NCBI GenBank assembly: GCA_018907035.1
Contig: JACCIC010000140.1
Span: 1,309,501-1,373,500, forward strand
Source: Sycobia sp. Sy_11
Lineage: Eukaryota; Arthropoda; Insecta; Hymenoptera; Epichrysomallidae
Length of the DNA: 64,000 bases
Direction of reading: 5' to 3'
The number at the start of each line of letters is the position of its first letter. The stretch's first letter is position 1. Under the pieces are notes generated by a model. The model made no database searches. It had not been told where the DNA came from and saw only the letters and a list, made by a program, of their open reading frames with translations. The position numbers and the translations under genes were made by a program. Below, piece by piece: positions 34,196-47,300 of this stretch.

Positions 34196-35341
34196 ATGGA
34201 AGAACCGATTAGAAAATTACATGGATTAACAGTAATCAAAAATTTTGTAAATCAACAAATTGGAGTCAATATTAATAAATCCTTGTTGAGCTATTATACA
34301 ACTCTGAATGCACTGCAAAATTTAAAAAAGTCAACTGCTTTGCAAAATAGTCGAACTGTATTAAACAAACAAATTTCAGAAATACAGTTTAATAGTAATG
34401 GAAACTTGTTAGCTAATGTTTATTGGGGCAATGATTCTGTTCAAATCTGGGATTGGTACAATGCTAAAATTCGAGCCTTTTTTAGTTCCGGTCATAACTT
34501 TACTGTAAGACAAGTTAATTGGGTGCCAGCTGATAATGAAAATTTAATAGTAACTAGTGGACAATATGGAGATATACGATTAATGGACCTAACAACTAAT
34601 AAATCTCGATTGCTTGAAAATTCTTACGATGAAGATGAAGAATTTTTTTGTGGAGGTTTCAAGCTTTGTGTCAATACTAATTTACCATACACAATATTTG
34701 CTGGCAGTCAAAAAGGAAAAATTATAAATATAGATATAAGAGAAGAAAAACCGACAGAATTATTAGTTGCAAAACATGACAATTCATCTTTTTATGAAAT
34801 TTGCAGTATTGATATCAATCCAACTAGGTGTTCTGAATTTTGTATCGGAGGATTTAAAGATATTCGAATTTATGATTGTCGTAATTTAACAAATCCTGTA
34901 CAAAAATTGTATACTAAAATAAGTGCAGGAACACTTTTTCAAAATGACAATCGACCTATTCTAACTGTAAAATATAATTATAGTGGATCAGAGATACTTA
35001 CAGCATCTTCCAAAAACCCTATTTATTTATTCAATACATTAAGATCTTATCCAATAAAGATTTATGCAAGTACAAGACGATATAAAGATCATTGTTCTTT
35101 TACAGTTTATAATGTACATTATGTTGGAACAAGAAGTGAATTCATTGTTATTAGTTCATCTACAAGTACTGCTTCAGTTGATGGTACACCAATACATAAT
35201 TTACAAATTTGGAGTAAGGACTCTCAAGAATTAATTCGAGAAATATATTTGGAAGAGAAGTCTTGGCGATTTGCTGCACATCCCCACATGCCGATTCTAG
35301 CAATGAACTTGGATCATAGTGGGATTCGTTTGTGGCAATGA
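34196..35341 (+). CDS. DCAF8-like WD40-repeat protein, intronless
   Basis: A single open exon of 381 aa. The WD40 propeller follows DCAF8 order: QISEIQFNSNGNLLANVYWG and VQIWDW (blade 1), FSSGHNFTVRQVNWVP, GQYGDIRLMDL, INIDIREEKP, YEICSIDINP, GGFKDIRIYDCRN, GSEILTASSKNPIYLFN, RYKDHCSFTVYNVHYVGTRSEF, and AAHPHMPILAMNLDHSGIRLW. DCAF8 proteins are substrate receptors of CUL4-DDB1 ubiquitin ligases. The two DxR (DWD-box-like) motifs at about residues 181-183 and 226-228 are kept, so DDB1 binding is plausible. Compared with DCAF8 the sequence is very diverged and lacks the long acidic N-terminus. The absence of introns suggests an old retrocopy that remains open, hence probably functional. A fast-evolving DCAF paralogue is the alternative. 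Confidence 0.82.
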   Translation: MEEPIRKLHGLTVIKNFVNQQIGVNINKSLLSYYTTLNALQNLKKSTALQNSRTVLNKQISEIQFNSNGNLLANVYWGNDSVQIWDWYNAKIRAFFSSGHNFTVRQVNWVPADNENLIVTSGQYGDIRLMDLTTNKSRLLENSYDEDEEFFCGGFKLCVNTNLPYTIFAGSQKGKIINIDIREEKPTELLVAKHDNSSFYEICSIDINPTRCSEFCIGGFKDIRIYDCRNLTNPVQKLYTKISAGTLFQNDNRPILTVKYNYSGSEILTASSKNPIYLFNTLRSYPIKIYASTRRYKDHCSFTVYNVHYVGTRSEFIVISSSTSTASVDGTPIHNLQIWSKDSQELIREIYLEEKSWRFAAHPHMPILAMNLDHSGIRLWQ

Positions 35342-35409
35342 AAGCTTCAAAAATAGAAATCAAAAGTGGATTTCAATAACTATGTGATATATATTTGTAA
35401 TATATAGAT

Positions 35410-35466
<57 letters not shown>

Positions 35467-37102
35467 CATTGATAAATTCATTTTTGATTTGATAGAATAT
35501 TTAATAAGTGCTTGAAGAAAGTTTCTTTGTTTTAATGATATTTATGCTATAGTTTACTTAGTTTACCTGGTGTGCTTAATAATAATTTTTTCTACTTAAA
35601 AAATTGAAGTTTGTTACTATCAATTCTTCTAATTTATAGGATAAAATTTTAGTTTAACAGTTTTGTTTAAGTAATGCATGGATTCCTTATTTTGAAATCT
35701 CTTAGACATTATATTTTTTTATCACTCTTTTCAGCAGTATTTTTATTATTTAAATAATCTCTATAGTAAAATGTGAAAGACATTTAGTAAAAAATACAGA
35801 CATTTATGTAATATTATTCTATTAACTTTTTTTTTGAAAACAAAAGAAACAATAAATAGAATTAGTTTATTACTTACTAGTTAATCAACAGGTTTATTAA
35901 GTATAACATATTTTTTAAAATATAAATATAGATAAATATAAATAAAATATACATTCATAAAATTAAAGAATCAGATGGAACCAGTCAGAGCAAGTGATCA
36001 AAAATTCATTTAAAAACATGGTACTCATAATAAATATATGATCATAATATAAACTTGATGAAGTTATATGCAGTTTTGTACTGTTATACTCTTCATGTGT
36101 AATATACAAACAAGACTTAGAAATAAAAATATCTTAATGTATAATTTAGTCATACAACTAATAAATGATAAAATATATAGTCAAACGTAGATGTGCTATT
36201 TTTCCTGTGATTATAAAGCTGTATATATTATTTGACTTGTTATATCAGTAGGTAGAAGATTTGTAAAATAAGACAATCAAGATAATTTTATTATTCTATA
36301 GAGGTAATGCCATGGTCATTATATTATCATTTCTGATAAGATTTTAATATAATAGAATGAGGATAATTCAAATACTATTTATAAACTACAAATAGATATT
36401 TCATCATTCAAGAAACTTTCTCATAGCAATAGAAATTCTAAAATATTTTATAATTAAATATTTGTATTAACTTATGAATCAAAAATCATATTTCTGTGAT
36501 GATTAAAAGACTTTAATGCATACTTTAAGATAGAAATTATATAGTTGTTAAATATAATCATAAAGTTTAATTGCAAGGAATTACAATTCGATAAAAGCTT
36601 TATTATAAATATAATCGGAATATAAGAAATATATATGTTTTAATTTTTTAAAGTTTTATATATTTTAATAATATTTTCACATATGCTTAAATAAATTTTA
36701 ATAAATAATAATACAAGGAAAGAATGGTTTTTTATTGTATCCCGAATAACATTACATTATAGGTGTTGAAATTTCTCCCGATTAATCAAAGAGACTTACA
36801 CATATATTACCACCAAAATAATCTGGTCCAAAAGACCTGCAGTTTTTCAAATTCAGCTTGTACACCCTATCCCAAAAGGTTTATAGCAACTTTGGTAGAA
36901 ATAAAAATATATACTATAGAATCGAAGTATTCAGCTTAGCCAATCTGAATATTTCTATAATTATACGAATATTAAAAATAATTATACAAAAAATATGAAC
37001 ATTAATTTTATAGTATTTAATTTTTTTTGTTATACGATTTTTTTATGATGGCGACTGAATTATTCATAGTCTTATTTTTGATGAAATAATAAAGTCTGTC
37101 GT

Positions 37103-37165
<63 letters not shown>

Positions 37166-38298
37166 CGAACCTTTAACTTCATTTATATTTTAAATTTAAT
37201 ATTATTATATTCGAATTGGGGCAATAAGTGCAGTACTTATTTTTCTGCCTTCAACAAAAGTTCATCAACTTTCTTCATTTCTTTTAGACTGTATTTGAAG
37301 AAAACAAATTTACTGCAATTGAATGCAAAGAATAATATTTTTTCTTGACAAGCATGTATACTCATTATTGTATTGCATTATTAAAATTGATATTCTTTGT
37401 AAAATTTTAACTTTGATAAAATGCAACCTGTGTTTTCAAATAAACTGTTGCGATCATTGCGTCATGGCAGCGAGTTCGTGAAGCTCACCGCCGCAGGGCC
37501 CAGTACACTATTTTTTCTAATTTAATGTAATAAATATTAATCATTATAACTTTATAGAAGCGGATATTTTTTGACAAATCACTATATTGATATACTAAAC
37601 TAGAATTTATCACTGAAATTATTGTCCAGAAAGCCATTTTATATACATTTTATGCACATTTTTTAAAATAAGTTTTCTAAAATACTCAACCTTTTTTTGT
37701 GTATTTATATTATAGCTAATTGTATTACACATTGACAATTTTAATTGACGTTGAGGAAAACAGATCAACAAGAAAAATGGTATATCAGATTATTCTATTT
37801 TCATGTTAAGACGCGACACATCCGCTAATCAATAAAAAGTTATACAGATCCATGATCGACAATTATTTACAATTATAAGCAAAAATAATAATTACTTAAT
37901 ATAACCGTATAGATGGTTTTTTGCGAGATACTGTATGATCTTCTACAATTTTTTTATTGTTAGTGCGAACGTTTATAATGTATCTCCAAAAAACTTTATT
38001 CGCTTTATTATATAATAATAATAATATTTTATATACAATCAAACTAAAAATTGTGTCGAATTCTTTATAACAATAACTTCTAATCGATTGTGTAAATCAT
38101 TTTTTAAAAATATTTCTTGTATTTTTAATATGATTTATTATATACATATCTTCAGTTCGTATTTACTTTAGAAACAATCAACTGTTAGTATGGTATTTAC
38201 ATTTACTTTTGAACAATACTGTAATAAATTCGTCCACGGACGAAGTTTTCGTATTTATAAGTAATTCCTTAAAAATAAATGTTAATTGTAAAAATAGC

Positions 38299-38363
<65 letters not shown>

Positions 38364-39267
38364 AAGGAAAAGAAAATATTTTCATTTATGTATATTGGTA
38401 AATTATATTAATATTTATAAGATTTGCGGTTAATAGTGCTTTTTTAATGCAAAAACTAATTCTACCAATATAAATCCATAACATTTTTTTTAAAATGAAT
38501 TATGGCTTTTACAGCTATTTTGTAATAAAAATTATCCATAAAAATGTAAAAGTATTGTTACAAAAGAATATTCTAAAACTATAATGAAAAAAATCTTTTT
38601 CTTAAATTATACATGTATAATAGTGATATTGTTCAATAATATATCTCAGCACACTCAAATGTTTTTTCAAATTCTCTTTTAAACTATTTATACCAATTTA
38701 AATGCCTCTATATATACAATAGGTGATATAATAACATTCTATAAAAACATCAGATATAAGTTAAAACTTTTAATTATAACATTTTATTTTCTTGATCGTA
38801 TATTAAATTTTTAATCTTGTTTATAACTAAAATGTTTCTTTAGTTACGGAAAAAATCCATCCAATTATCGAAGAATCATTTAAGATTAATTTAGATTCCA
38901 AAGGAATATATTATAAATACGTCCATATAAAACACTTTCGCTTTTTACCTTCGGCGTTATATTGCCTCCCCACTTTATATGCCGGTTTATAAAATTTCTA
39001 CACTTATCGTCGCATTGGATGTAAATTCGAGCCCGCTTTATCCAAATTATGCCCATCTCGCTATAATTAGCTTATTTGAACCCGGTCTTCTATATACATG
39101 TATATTTGTTATTTCGTAAGTTGACGAAATTGCGAATTACGAATTTCTGCGTCTGCGTGAGGATTCGACATTTATTTCGCGTATACGGATGAATAAATTA
39201 TATGGACTAAATCGCAAAAGCAGAGGATATAAGAAAAAGGCGAAAAAAACAAAACTTTGGGCGACCA
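35342..39267. other. Intergenic, AT-rich, no supported gene
   Basis: About 3.9 kb. It holds (TA)n tracts at 35417-35464, 37105-37160 and 38302-38350. At 37448-37509 is an isolated GC-rich block (including CACCGCCGCAGGGCCC) in otherwise AT-rich sequence. At 36845-36895 a segment with ACACCCTATCCCAAAAGGTT resembles a transposon end, but no partner end was found. Confidence 0.55.
35417..35464. repeat. (TA)n tract
   Basis: A ~48-bp TA run 76 bp after the stop codon of the DCAF8-like gene, probably in or near its 3' UTR. Confidence 0.95.
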
Positions 39268-39277
39268 CTATAAAAAG
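39268..39277 (+). promoter_or_regulatory. TATA box of the cuticle-like gene
   Basis: CTATAAAAAG lies 49-58 bp before the ATG at 39326. A CACAGTTTTG initiator-like sequence lies about 30 bp downstream (around 39300), leaving a 5' UTR of about 25 nt. Strong TATA promoters are usual for cuticular protein genes. Confidence 0.75.
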
Positions 39278-39325
39278 CGAATGTGAATCGGTACGGGAGC
39301 ACAGTTTTGTTCGCAAAGTACAAAG

Positions 39326-41246
39326 ATGTTTAAGTTCGTTCTGTTTCTTACCTGCCTCGCTGGAGCCCTGGGCGCGCCCAGTCTAGGCCACGTTGACCTG
39401 GCCGATTCGTTCTCGCCGACTGTCTTCAAGACATCCGTCGTACCCGCATCAGGATCAATTACAGTTCATCATGCTTTGCCCTCGGCTTTGCCCGTCGCTT
39501 ATTCTGCTGACCATCTTGGTAAATATAAATATGCAATGCGTTTATATATAGTTGAGTGATGTATAAATAATCATCGTCAGAACATGAAGTGATTATTGAC
39601 GAATATTCCATATATTATATTTAAAAATTTTTGTTTAAATGAAATTATTTATATTATTTGATATAATAAATTATGTACAACAATTATACAAATTACATTT
39701 TTAATGTATTATCAATATTTTATTAAAGCTCGTAGAATTTTGGTCAACTTTATTTTCTAAAGCATATGTAAAATTAAATATTTCCTTACAACAGTAAATA
39801 ACATTTTAGACCATCGCATTTTATGAGCATCGTATTTAAAACTGAATTTTATACGTTGAGTCGATGCAAAATACGCTCACAGAGGTATAAAATCCAATTT
39901 TAAAAGCACGTACTATTATTAAAAAGTAGTTTTGCACTCCCTATAAATACGAGGGTATAACATTGTATTAGATTAGAAGAGTAATATGTTTTATTTTTAT
40001 AAGGCTTATTTACTCAAGGATATTTATTTATTTTTTAATTAGTACATTATATATATACAAGCATAATTACATATATTTTAATACGCTTATTCTATTCAAA
40101 CATTTTATGAAAATTATAATATAACTCATGTGTAAAATGCTAAATATTAGAATAAATAAAAATAGATATAATTTATAATGTCAAAATGTTGTAATCACTG
40201 CTGGTTTTTCAATGTATATGAAAATTGGTTAGACACATGAATCACGCCAATGATCGTATACTAATCAGAGGCGTCGGAAGGTATTTACCTATATTTATGC
40301 TTTTTGATTATCTGGCGTGGCTCTGGTGACACTATAGACACGGCTAGATTGAAGAGCCAGATATAGGAGTTTATATGTCAATATCAAGCCACCTATAATC
40401 ACTAAACTGTAAAATCCGAAACTCCAGCTATCGGAATAAATGTTAAATTTTCTGAACTTTTATGTTCATATTGACATGAATGTTTATATTATAAAGTTTC
40501 ATTATCGGTAAAGAAAAAAAAAACTCTTGAGGAAATAAGGCTTTTTTATAATTGAAAGGCGTACATAATTAAAGATAAATCTTTAGATTAAGAAATTTGA
40601 TAGTTCCAGATTTAAAATTGATACTTATTTTAGATATTATTGAGATATTTATTTCGAAAACAATTATAAAATTAAGATATTTGAAGCTTCTAAATTTAAT
40701 TTCTGGGGGTATGACGAGGTAAAAAAATACCAAACGAAAAAAATATTTTGAAAGACGCTCCTGAACATATTTTTTATTTATTGAATCTCGTTGAAAGTTT
40801 AAATAAACAATGTAAATACTTTTTTTGTGAACAATTCTTTTACCATATAAATGATACGTGGTTTAGATAATAGTCAATAGTTTATGATAATCAATTCATT
40901 GTTTTTATTGGAATATAAAATAAAGAATTAAAATAGAAAATAAAATAAAGAATTTTCCTCGTTTGCGCAATATTTAATATATAATCTCATGTATAGTTGC
41001 ATATAAATAGCTGCGTCTCTACATGGGGCCATGTCTAAAAATAAAATTAAGATACTTGTTTACATCAAAAAAATTCTTATAATTATATATAAATAAAGAT
41101 TTAATTAAATCTGAATTCTACAAAATATAATGTTTTACGCAGTTCCCGTGCCATTCAGCCCTCTGACCTACTCGTCGGCTCATGTACCTTCAGTCGCTTA
41201 TCCTGTGCATCACACACCCGTCGGCTACTCAACACACATCTTCTAG
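39326..41246 (+). CDS. Small secreted cuticle-type protein
   Basis: Exon 1 is 39326-39518 and exon 2 is 41143-41246. The phase-1 donor GTAAAT and acceptor TTTTACGCAG join in frame to give 98 aa. A signal peptide, MFKFVLFLTCLAGALGA, is expected to be cleaved before PSLGH. The mature part is low in charge and rich in Ala, Pro, Ser, Val, Tyr and His (HHALPSALPVAYSADHL, then VPFSPLTYSSAHVPSVAYPV and VHHTPVGYSTHIF). This composition fits low-complexity cuticular proteins of arthropods; no chitin-binding RR consensus is present. The nearby frame at 39189-39386 is the 5' flank, not a gene. An AATAAA follows the stop at about 41287. A structural role in the cuticle is inferred. Confidence 0.8.
39519..41142 (+). 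other. Intron of the cuticle-type gene
   Basis: 1.6 kb, AT-rich. A more complex block at 40240-40440 contains GGCGTCGGAAGGTATTTACC and several short repeats. Nothing coding was recognised. Confidence 0.6.
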
Positions 41247-41805
41247 TTCATAAATAATAACACTTAAATTTCTTGTTAAGATAGTAATAAAAAATACATT
41301 TGTATAGCACCATAAAATTGATTTTTGATTTGTAAACCTTTGATTATCCATTTCATATAGATAAGTTTATATACCTTTCAAAAACTATTCTTTTTTGCTA
41401 ATCAATTATGGCTCTATTATCAGAAGCATATATATATATTGAATAAAAGTTTTAATTTTTGTTGCAATATTCCAATATGCCTTTCAATATATAATATATT
41501 GGATGAGATAAATATAGTAAAAATTATGATTTTGCAAATTCTATATTATATTGTAATACAAGTAATTCATAATTATTATTAGTATTTGCAACAACAAAAA
41601 ATGTACCTTCTACTGAAGAGTCTTACATTACTAAATGATATTAAATAATATATAATTAAAATTGTCAAAACTCAATAAAATAAATTCATATTTATAATCA
41701 CAATAGAATAACTCATATTTGCTACAACTGTATATATATCGATGCAACTTATAAGGTGAGATTCAAGTCCTCAGATATGTTTGAAAAAATCCTTTATATA
41801 GAATA

Positions 41806-41861
<56 letters not shown>

Positions 41862-43122
41862 AATGCATATATAATCGTTAACAAATGGTATGCACGTACA
41901 TAATAGATATATATGATATATCTAAGAATGTATAGATTCTAGTATATATATATTCAATGTGTATTATAGGGTATATGTAAATAAATGTTTCATGCTAAAT
42001 ATAAACGTTGTCATTTACATTTATTTGTAAACAGAAATTTTATGCTAATTTAAATTATTATTGATCATGTGTAATGTATCTTATTATGCTCGATTTTATC
42101 TATACTATTTTTATTCCTATATTTTTGAGTTCTGTCAGATTATTCCTGGAATGTTTACAAGTGTGTAGGCATGCGAAAAATACAAAGGGTAAAAGACACG
42201 TGAAATATATAGGAATTCCATAAAGGCATTTGGGATTTCAAAAGAATGCGAATTGTCTGGTATAATAAGTCTTAACCCTGCTAAAAAACCAGCTGACGTG
42301 TGTGAAAACCGGTTTTGTATAGAAATCTGATGTAGACTACATGCTGAAAAAATCATTTTGGCATATATATATATATAGCCTATATATTTTACATGCTATA
42401 AAGAAAAAATTTGAATAAATCACTATAAGTATATTTTATGTTTATGCAAGAATAAATATATGATGAAGGATGTACAATTACCTATATCAAACTTCATTTT
42501 TCAATCGAAAAATCTATTTATTCTTGTAAAACATAAAGTAAGTTTAAGCATTTTAATAGTTTTTTTGAAAATTTTTAACTCAATAAATAATATTGAAAAT
42601 TTTCCATCTACTGAAGTATTGAAAGCTCAGATGCAGCTCAAATTAAGCTCAAAAGCTTAAATGCATAATACATTATCAAAATACTTTCACTATTACGAAG
42701 CATTAAAATATAATTATTTAGCAGCTTTGTAATACCCAAACCCAAGTAATACACCGTATTTTTTCCAAGAATTTCATTGTATCAGTGTTGTAGGACATTA
42801 TGAGTGGTATTCACAGTGCACTGATGTTACAAACGCATATAATGTGTGCAAATGGTATACAAAACAGTAAACTAAGACTGTAGATGTAACAATTAACAAT
42901 ATAGGATCATGTACAGAAAGTAAAATACAACAAAAAAAATTTGGTCGACGCCATATATTAGTTGCAGGAGAAAATTATATACCTTGCAAGTTAAATGAAG
43001 CCGGGATGTTGCGCGCGCAGCCGAAGAGAATCGCGCGATCCTCGATCCATACACTCATATACCATACCTCCTCTTTCCTCGCATATATAATTACACAAAA
43101 ATTTAGTATGCTTCTCTCTTTC

Positions 43123-43187
<65 letters not shown>

Positions 43188-43560
43188 ATACATTCCAAGT
43201 GCACGACCAATCAGCCACGGGACAAGCCAACAAATTTGAGTCTGTTCGTTTTATATCCAACAGCATCAGGCAGTATTCATACCGCGAACAGCCGCTATCT
43301 GCCGCTATTTTGATATGGTCAGATATGGTTATAAAACGTTGCCCAAAATATGATTAATTAGTAAAAGTTAAAAATTAGCGTTATGTTTTATAAAACTACA
43401 GGAGAATCGAAGGTCTGTTATGTATATAATGTATAAGTATATAGTAATTTTTTAATAATTTATGATTCAAATAAAGTTTATTTTACCCATTTTACTTGTT
43501 TTTACCAGATTTTACCATCCCGCGACCATGGAATCGAATCCTTAGATCGAATCCGAACTT
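41247..43560. other. Intergenic, AT-rich
   Basis: 2.3 kb holding a (TA)n tract at 41811-41857 and another at 43126-43182. Around 43200-43320 is a GC-richer patch with a GACCAATCAG CCAAT-type box. No gene was recognised; the frames at 42135-42356 and 42460-42660 are unlike known proteins. Confidence 0.55.
43126..43182. repeat. (TA)n tract
   Basis: A ~57-bp TA run about 1 kb upstream of NPC1. Frames read through it as Tyr-Ile repeats and are not genes. Confidence 0.95.
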
Positions 43561-44186
43561 ACCTGCTATGCTCTATTGCTGATGCATATATGTAAGACAC
43601 TGTGGCGCATGCGCACCGCGCACTGCGCGCAGGCGTATAATTATCAAGAAATTCCAATAGATTTTACGTGAGTCAGTTTCAGTTTTTCAGTTGCGTGCGC
43701 GCATTATAACGAATACGAAGAAGGCGTAGCTCGCGCTTCCTCCCGAGATAGACATATCGTTATTGCATATACCTGCATACACAAACCTCGGTGCCGTCCG
43801 CTCCGGAGTGCGCAAAGCGCAACCGTGTGGTTTAACCCCCCTAGAAAGAGGAGCGACTGAGCAGTCACATTCTTTGGAGAGACAACACGGCGTTGCAAGG
43901 GGCATTCGTTGGCGCAAATGGTTCAGCATCGCCGTCTTCGCGATCGCGATTATCCGTCAGATCTAGACTCTTGAGGATAAACCTGGGGCTCGCGTGTATG
44001 CATGTACATCATGTACCAGTAGTAGTGCTTGATGCATGCCTGTGTGCACGCGTCGTATATAATCGGAAGGCAGCGCTTAGGGGGGAATCGGCCATACGCA
44101 AACGCAGCACGATCAGCGCGCATACTCGGCGGTAAAGGCGAGCGGAGAGGAGAGTGACAGAACGGCGACATCATCGCGCACGCAAG
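43561..44186 (+). promoter_or_regulatory. NPC1 CpG-rich upstream region
   Basis: GC-rich DNA leads into the NPC1 start. It contains a perfect NRF1/Ewg-type palindrome GCGCATGCGC at 43605-43614 and a TATA-like GTATATAATC at 44055-44064. The frames in this block overlap one another and look like by-products of GC-rich sequence. The start of transcription is not defined. Confidence 0.5.
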
Positions 44187-44315
44187 ATGATCGTGAGGAA
44201 AGGCGACGTTACGCCGAGGCGTAACCTCGTAGCCTCGTCGACGATGTTTCCGCGGCTGTCCAGCTTGGCGACGACGCTATTGCTCGTCCTCGCCCTTCAA
44301 GGATTCGCCACGACA
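44187..44315 (+). CDS. NPC1: NPC1 exon 1: signal peptide
   Basis: 43 codons ending GFATT before a GTGAGT donor in phase 0. The hydrophobic run [14 protein letters not shown] is the signal core. A second Met at 44244 would give a more typical short signal peptide. Confidence 0.85.
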
Positions 44316-47300
44316 GTGAGTATATAGATATATATATAGGATATATAGATAAATATGTGTTTACGTGTGTGTGCGCGTGGTACACATAGTCGCTGGAATG
44401 TCGAATCAATGCTGTGTGCGTAAAACACCGACAATGCGAGTCTCATTTTAATACCAACACCACCACGCCCAGTGTTACGGTCGTGTATGTATGTATGCAT
44501 GTATGTATGTGTGTACGCTCGCGCGCTGCGAAAGTCTATATATATAGTGTTTCGCGTATAAAATTCAGCCCCTTTGACGCTTGAGATGTCTGTGATTAAT
44601 TTGTTTTTACTCGCTGAAGCCTATTAGCGGCGTGATTTTGTTGACCAAATGGTTTATTTACGTACGATTCCTACGTTAAAATTTGATGTTCGTGAGAATT
44701 TATTTTTAAGCGTTGACGCGCGTATATAAAACAAAGGATGAAGGATGTGCTGAGAGGATTTTCTTGTAATTTTGGCTCTTCTACACTTCTTTACTTGTAC
44801 TAATATTGATCAACATTGAAATGCATAATCGAGTTTATGACGATGCGCGTGTTTATATAGCTCTGTCGCCTTCTAATAATGCACTATACATTAGATTGGA
44901 GACGACTGTTCTCATGCAATATTATGGCTACTTGTTTTTTGTAGACAAATTTTTTATCTTTTGCGGCCAGCTCCGGATAGTTGTGAAGCAATACAAAATG
45001 TATAAAAATATAATCGAAAGTAAACATTCCTTTTAAAAGTATTATCGATAAGGTGATGATAAATTCATTTTTCTATTCGCTGCTTTTACGTAGCATATAT
45101 TCTTTTCTACATTAATAACGGATCTAATGACTTCCATCAGTAAATGTAACCCAAATAGATTTTCATATTATGAAATCAGTTCTAAAAATTTCTATATGTA
45201 ACTGGTGGTAACGTCGTTCAGTTATTTCTCATCGCAAGTGCTTTCGAAAGTATATGGAGACGAGCGCGAAACTCTTACAATATGAATCATTGCGTCGTAA
45301 ATCGTATAATGCTTGCCATTCGGATACCATTATTAGAGGGTCATTCATAGTTGTAGAGCTGTACACCAACACTACGTTATCGGCATGTATACATACATAC
45401 ACATGTTTACCTATGCTAGAAACTGCTTTCATTTTCATATTAACAGCTATGACGTCATGTCACCCCGTCGCCCGAAGATTCTATATCGACAGTATAGACC
45501 GTCAGCTTATTAGTTTAATTATGTGCCTTTGAGATGTCCACTTGTCTCTTTATCTCTTGCCCACCTTCATTGTCGCAGTAATGGAATTCGGGAGCATTTG
45601 ACCGTGAATGATAATTAAACGATGATAATCTGCGACGAAATCCGTTCGTATATAAAATAAATGACCAATGAGCCGGCGTTTACTTTGGAAGCGAAAAAAA
45701 CGAGGACAGTCCTCCTTCTTGCTCTTTAAAAAAGAGAGAGAGCGCGCGAGACGCAGCACTTGATTTTCCAGTTCCCAACTAGGGATACTGGGTCATTATC
45801 ATTCGTGCCAAAAGCGGCGCGGAAACAAATGCGACCTTCGAACTCGGGACTTTGTGATAGTATGGACTTTTTCGAGGAAACGTTAGCTTAACTATTAATG
45901 CGTTTCTTGGTTGTGGCCGAGGTATTATCAAATTAGAAAATTCCAATTTTTATACCTTTCTAGACATATTGTCTTTATCTGAAATTTTATATTCCTCAGA
46001 TTTAGGCATTTTAGACTAAAAATAAAATAAAAAGTTTTCAATAGGCAACAAACTGAATAGTTTATCTTAAGAATCTGGTTTATTTTTAAAACATTGTAAT
46101 AATTTTATCAATCACTTTAGATAAGAAACTAAGATTTAAGTCTACTTGATACAACTGACAAACTTTTCTGCTTTTCATTCTGTATTAAAGATAAACAAAA
46201 TTTAGCATTTATATAATAACAAGCTTTGCAAATAAAACTTTGTTTGCTTCATGTAATTATCTGACTTATAGATAATGATACAGTTTTGGCACATGAGAGC
46301 TGCATGAACATGTGATTATTTTCCATTTGTTATAAAGAAAATTTGTTTATAATTACATATTATTTTTAAAAAATTGTATTACATTCTATAGAATTGTCAA
46401 GATATTTTTAATTTATTTAGGTAATAAAAAAAGAGAAAACAAATGACATCACTTTTTTCTTTTTTTTTTTGTACACTTTCAGATTGTGCAAGCTGCAGAT
46501 GAAGGGCATTGCATATGGTATGGCGAATGCTATAAAAATCCTTTATCAAAAAACTGTCCTTATGATGGACCTGCCAAACCCTTGGGAGACAAAAATGCAG
46601 AAGATATTTTTTCCAAATATTGTTCACATATGATAGGACCTAATGGAGAATTTCCAAATACCTGTTGCGATGGTACACAACTCACAACTCTGGATCAAAG
46701 TATTAGAATGGCTTCGTCTATTTTGCAGAGGTGTCCAAGCTGTATGAGCAATTTTGTTAAACACATCTGCGAGTTTACTTGCAGTTCTAAGCAATCTACT
46801 TTTATTAATGTTACGCAGATAGAAAAAGCAGATAGTACGTTGATAAATTTTATATTGTTCAACTGATCTGATAATATATTTATAGTTTCAAATTTAAATT
46901 TTTCATTTTACAGACATTTCTTACATTAACGGAATTCAAGTATACTTCACTCCAAAATACTTTAATGAAACTTATAAATCCTGTAGTAGAGTGTCCATGC
47001 CAAGTTCTGGGCAACTGGCAATGGACTTGATGTGTGGAGAATATGGTTCTAGTAGATGTTCTCCCGCAAAATGGTTCCATTTCATGGGAGATCCAGAAAA
47101 TCCTTTTGTACCTTTTCGAATCGACTTTGTTGCTTCTGACAAGCCCATTGATAAATTTCAACCAATGGATCCTGAAATTACACCTTGCAATAAACCTGTA
47201 AATGTAAGTGTAATGAATGTATATTAATTGATTCACGTTGCCTTTAATTGAACATTAAAATTATAAAATTTATTCTATAATTATCTACTAGGACAAAACT

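Noticed and set aside
39189..39386. 65-aa frame starting MNKLYGLNRK
   Set aside because: It overlaps the TATA box and first exon of the cuticle-type gene in another frame and would need transcription from upstream of the TATA box.
43525..43560. GAATCGAATCC-like sequence resembling a tRNA T-arm
   Set aside because: No matching acceptor, D-arm or anticodon arm could be drawn around it on either strand.
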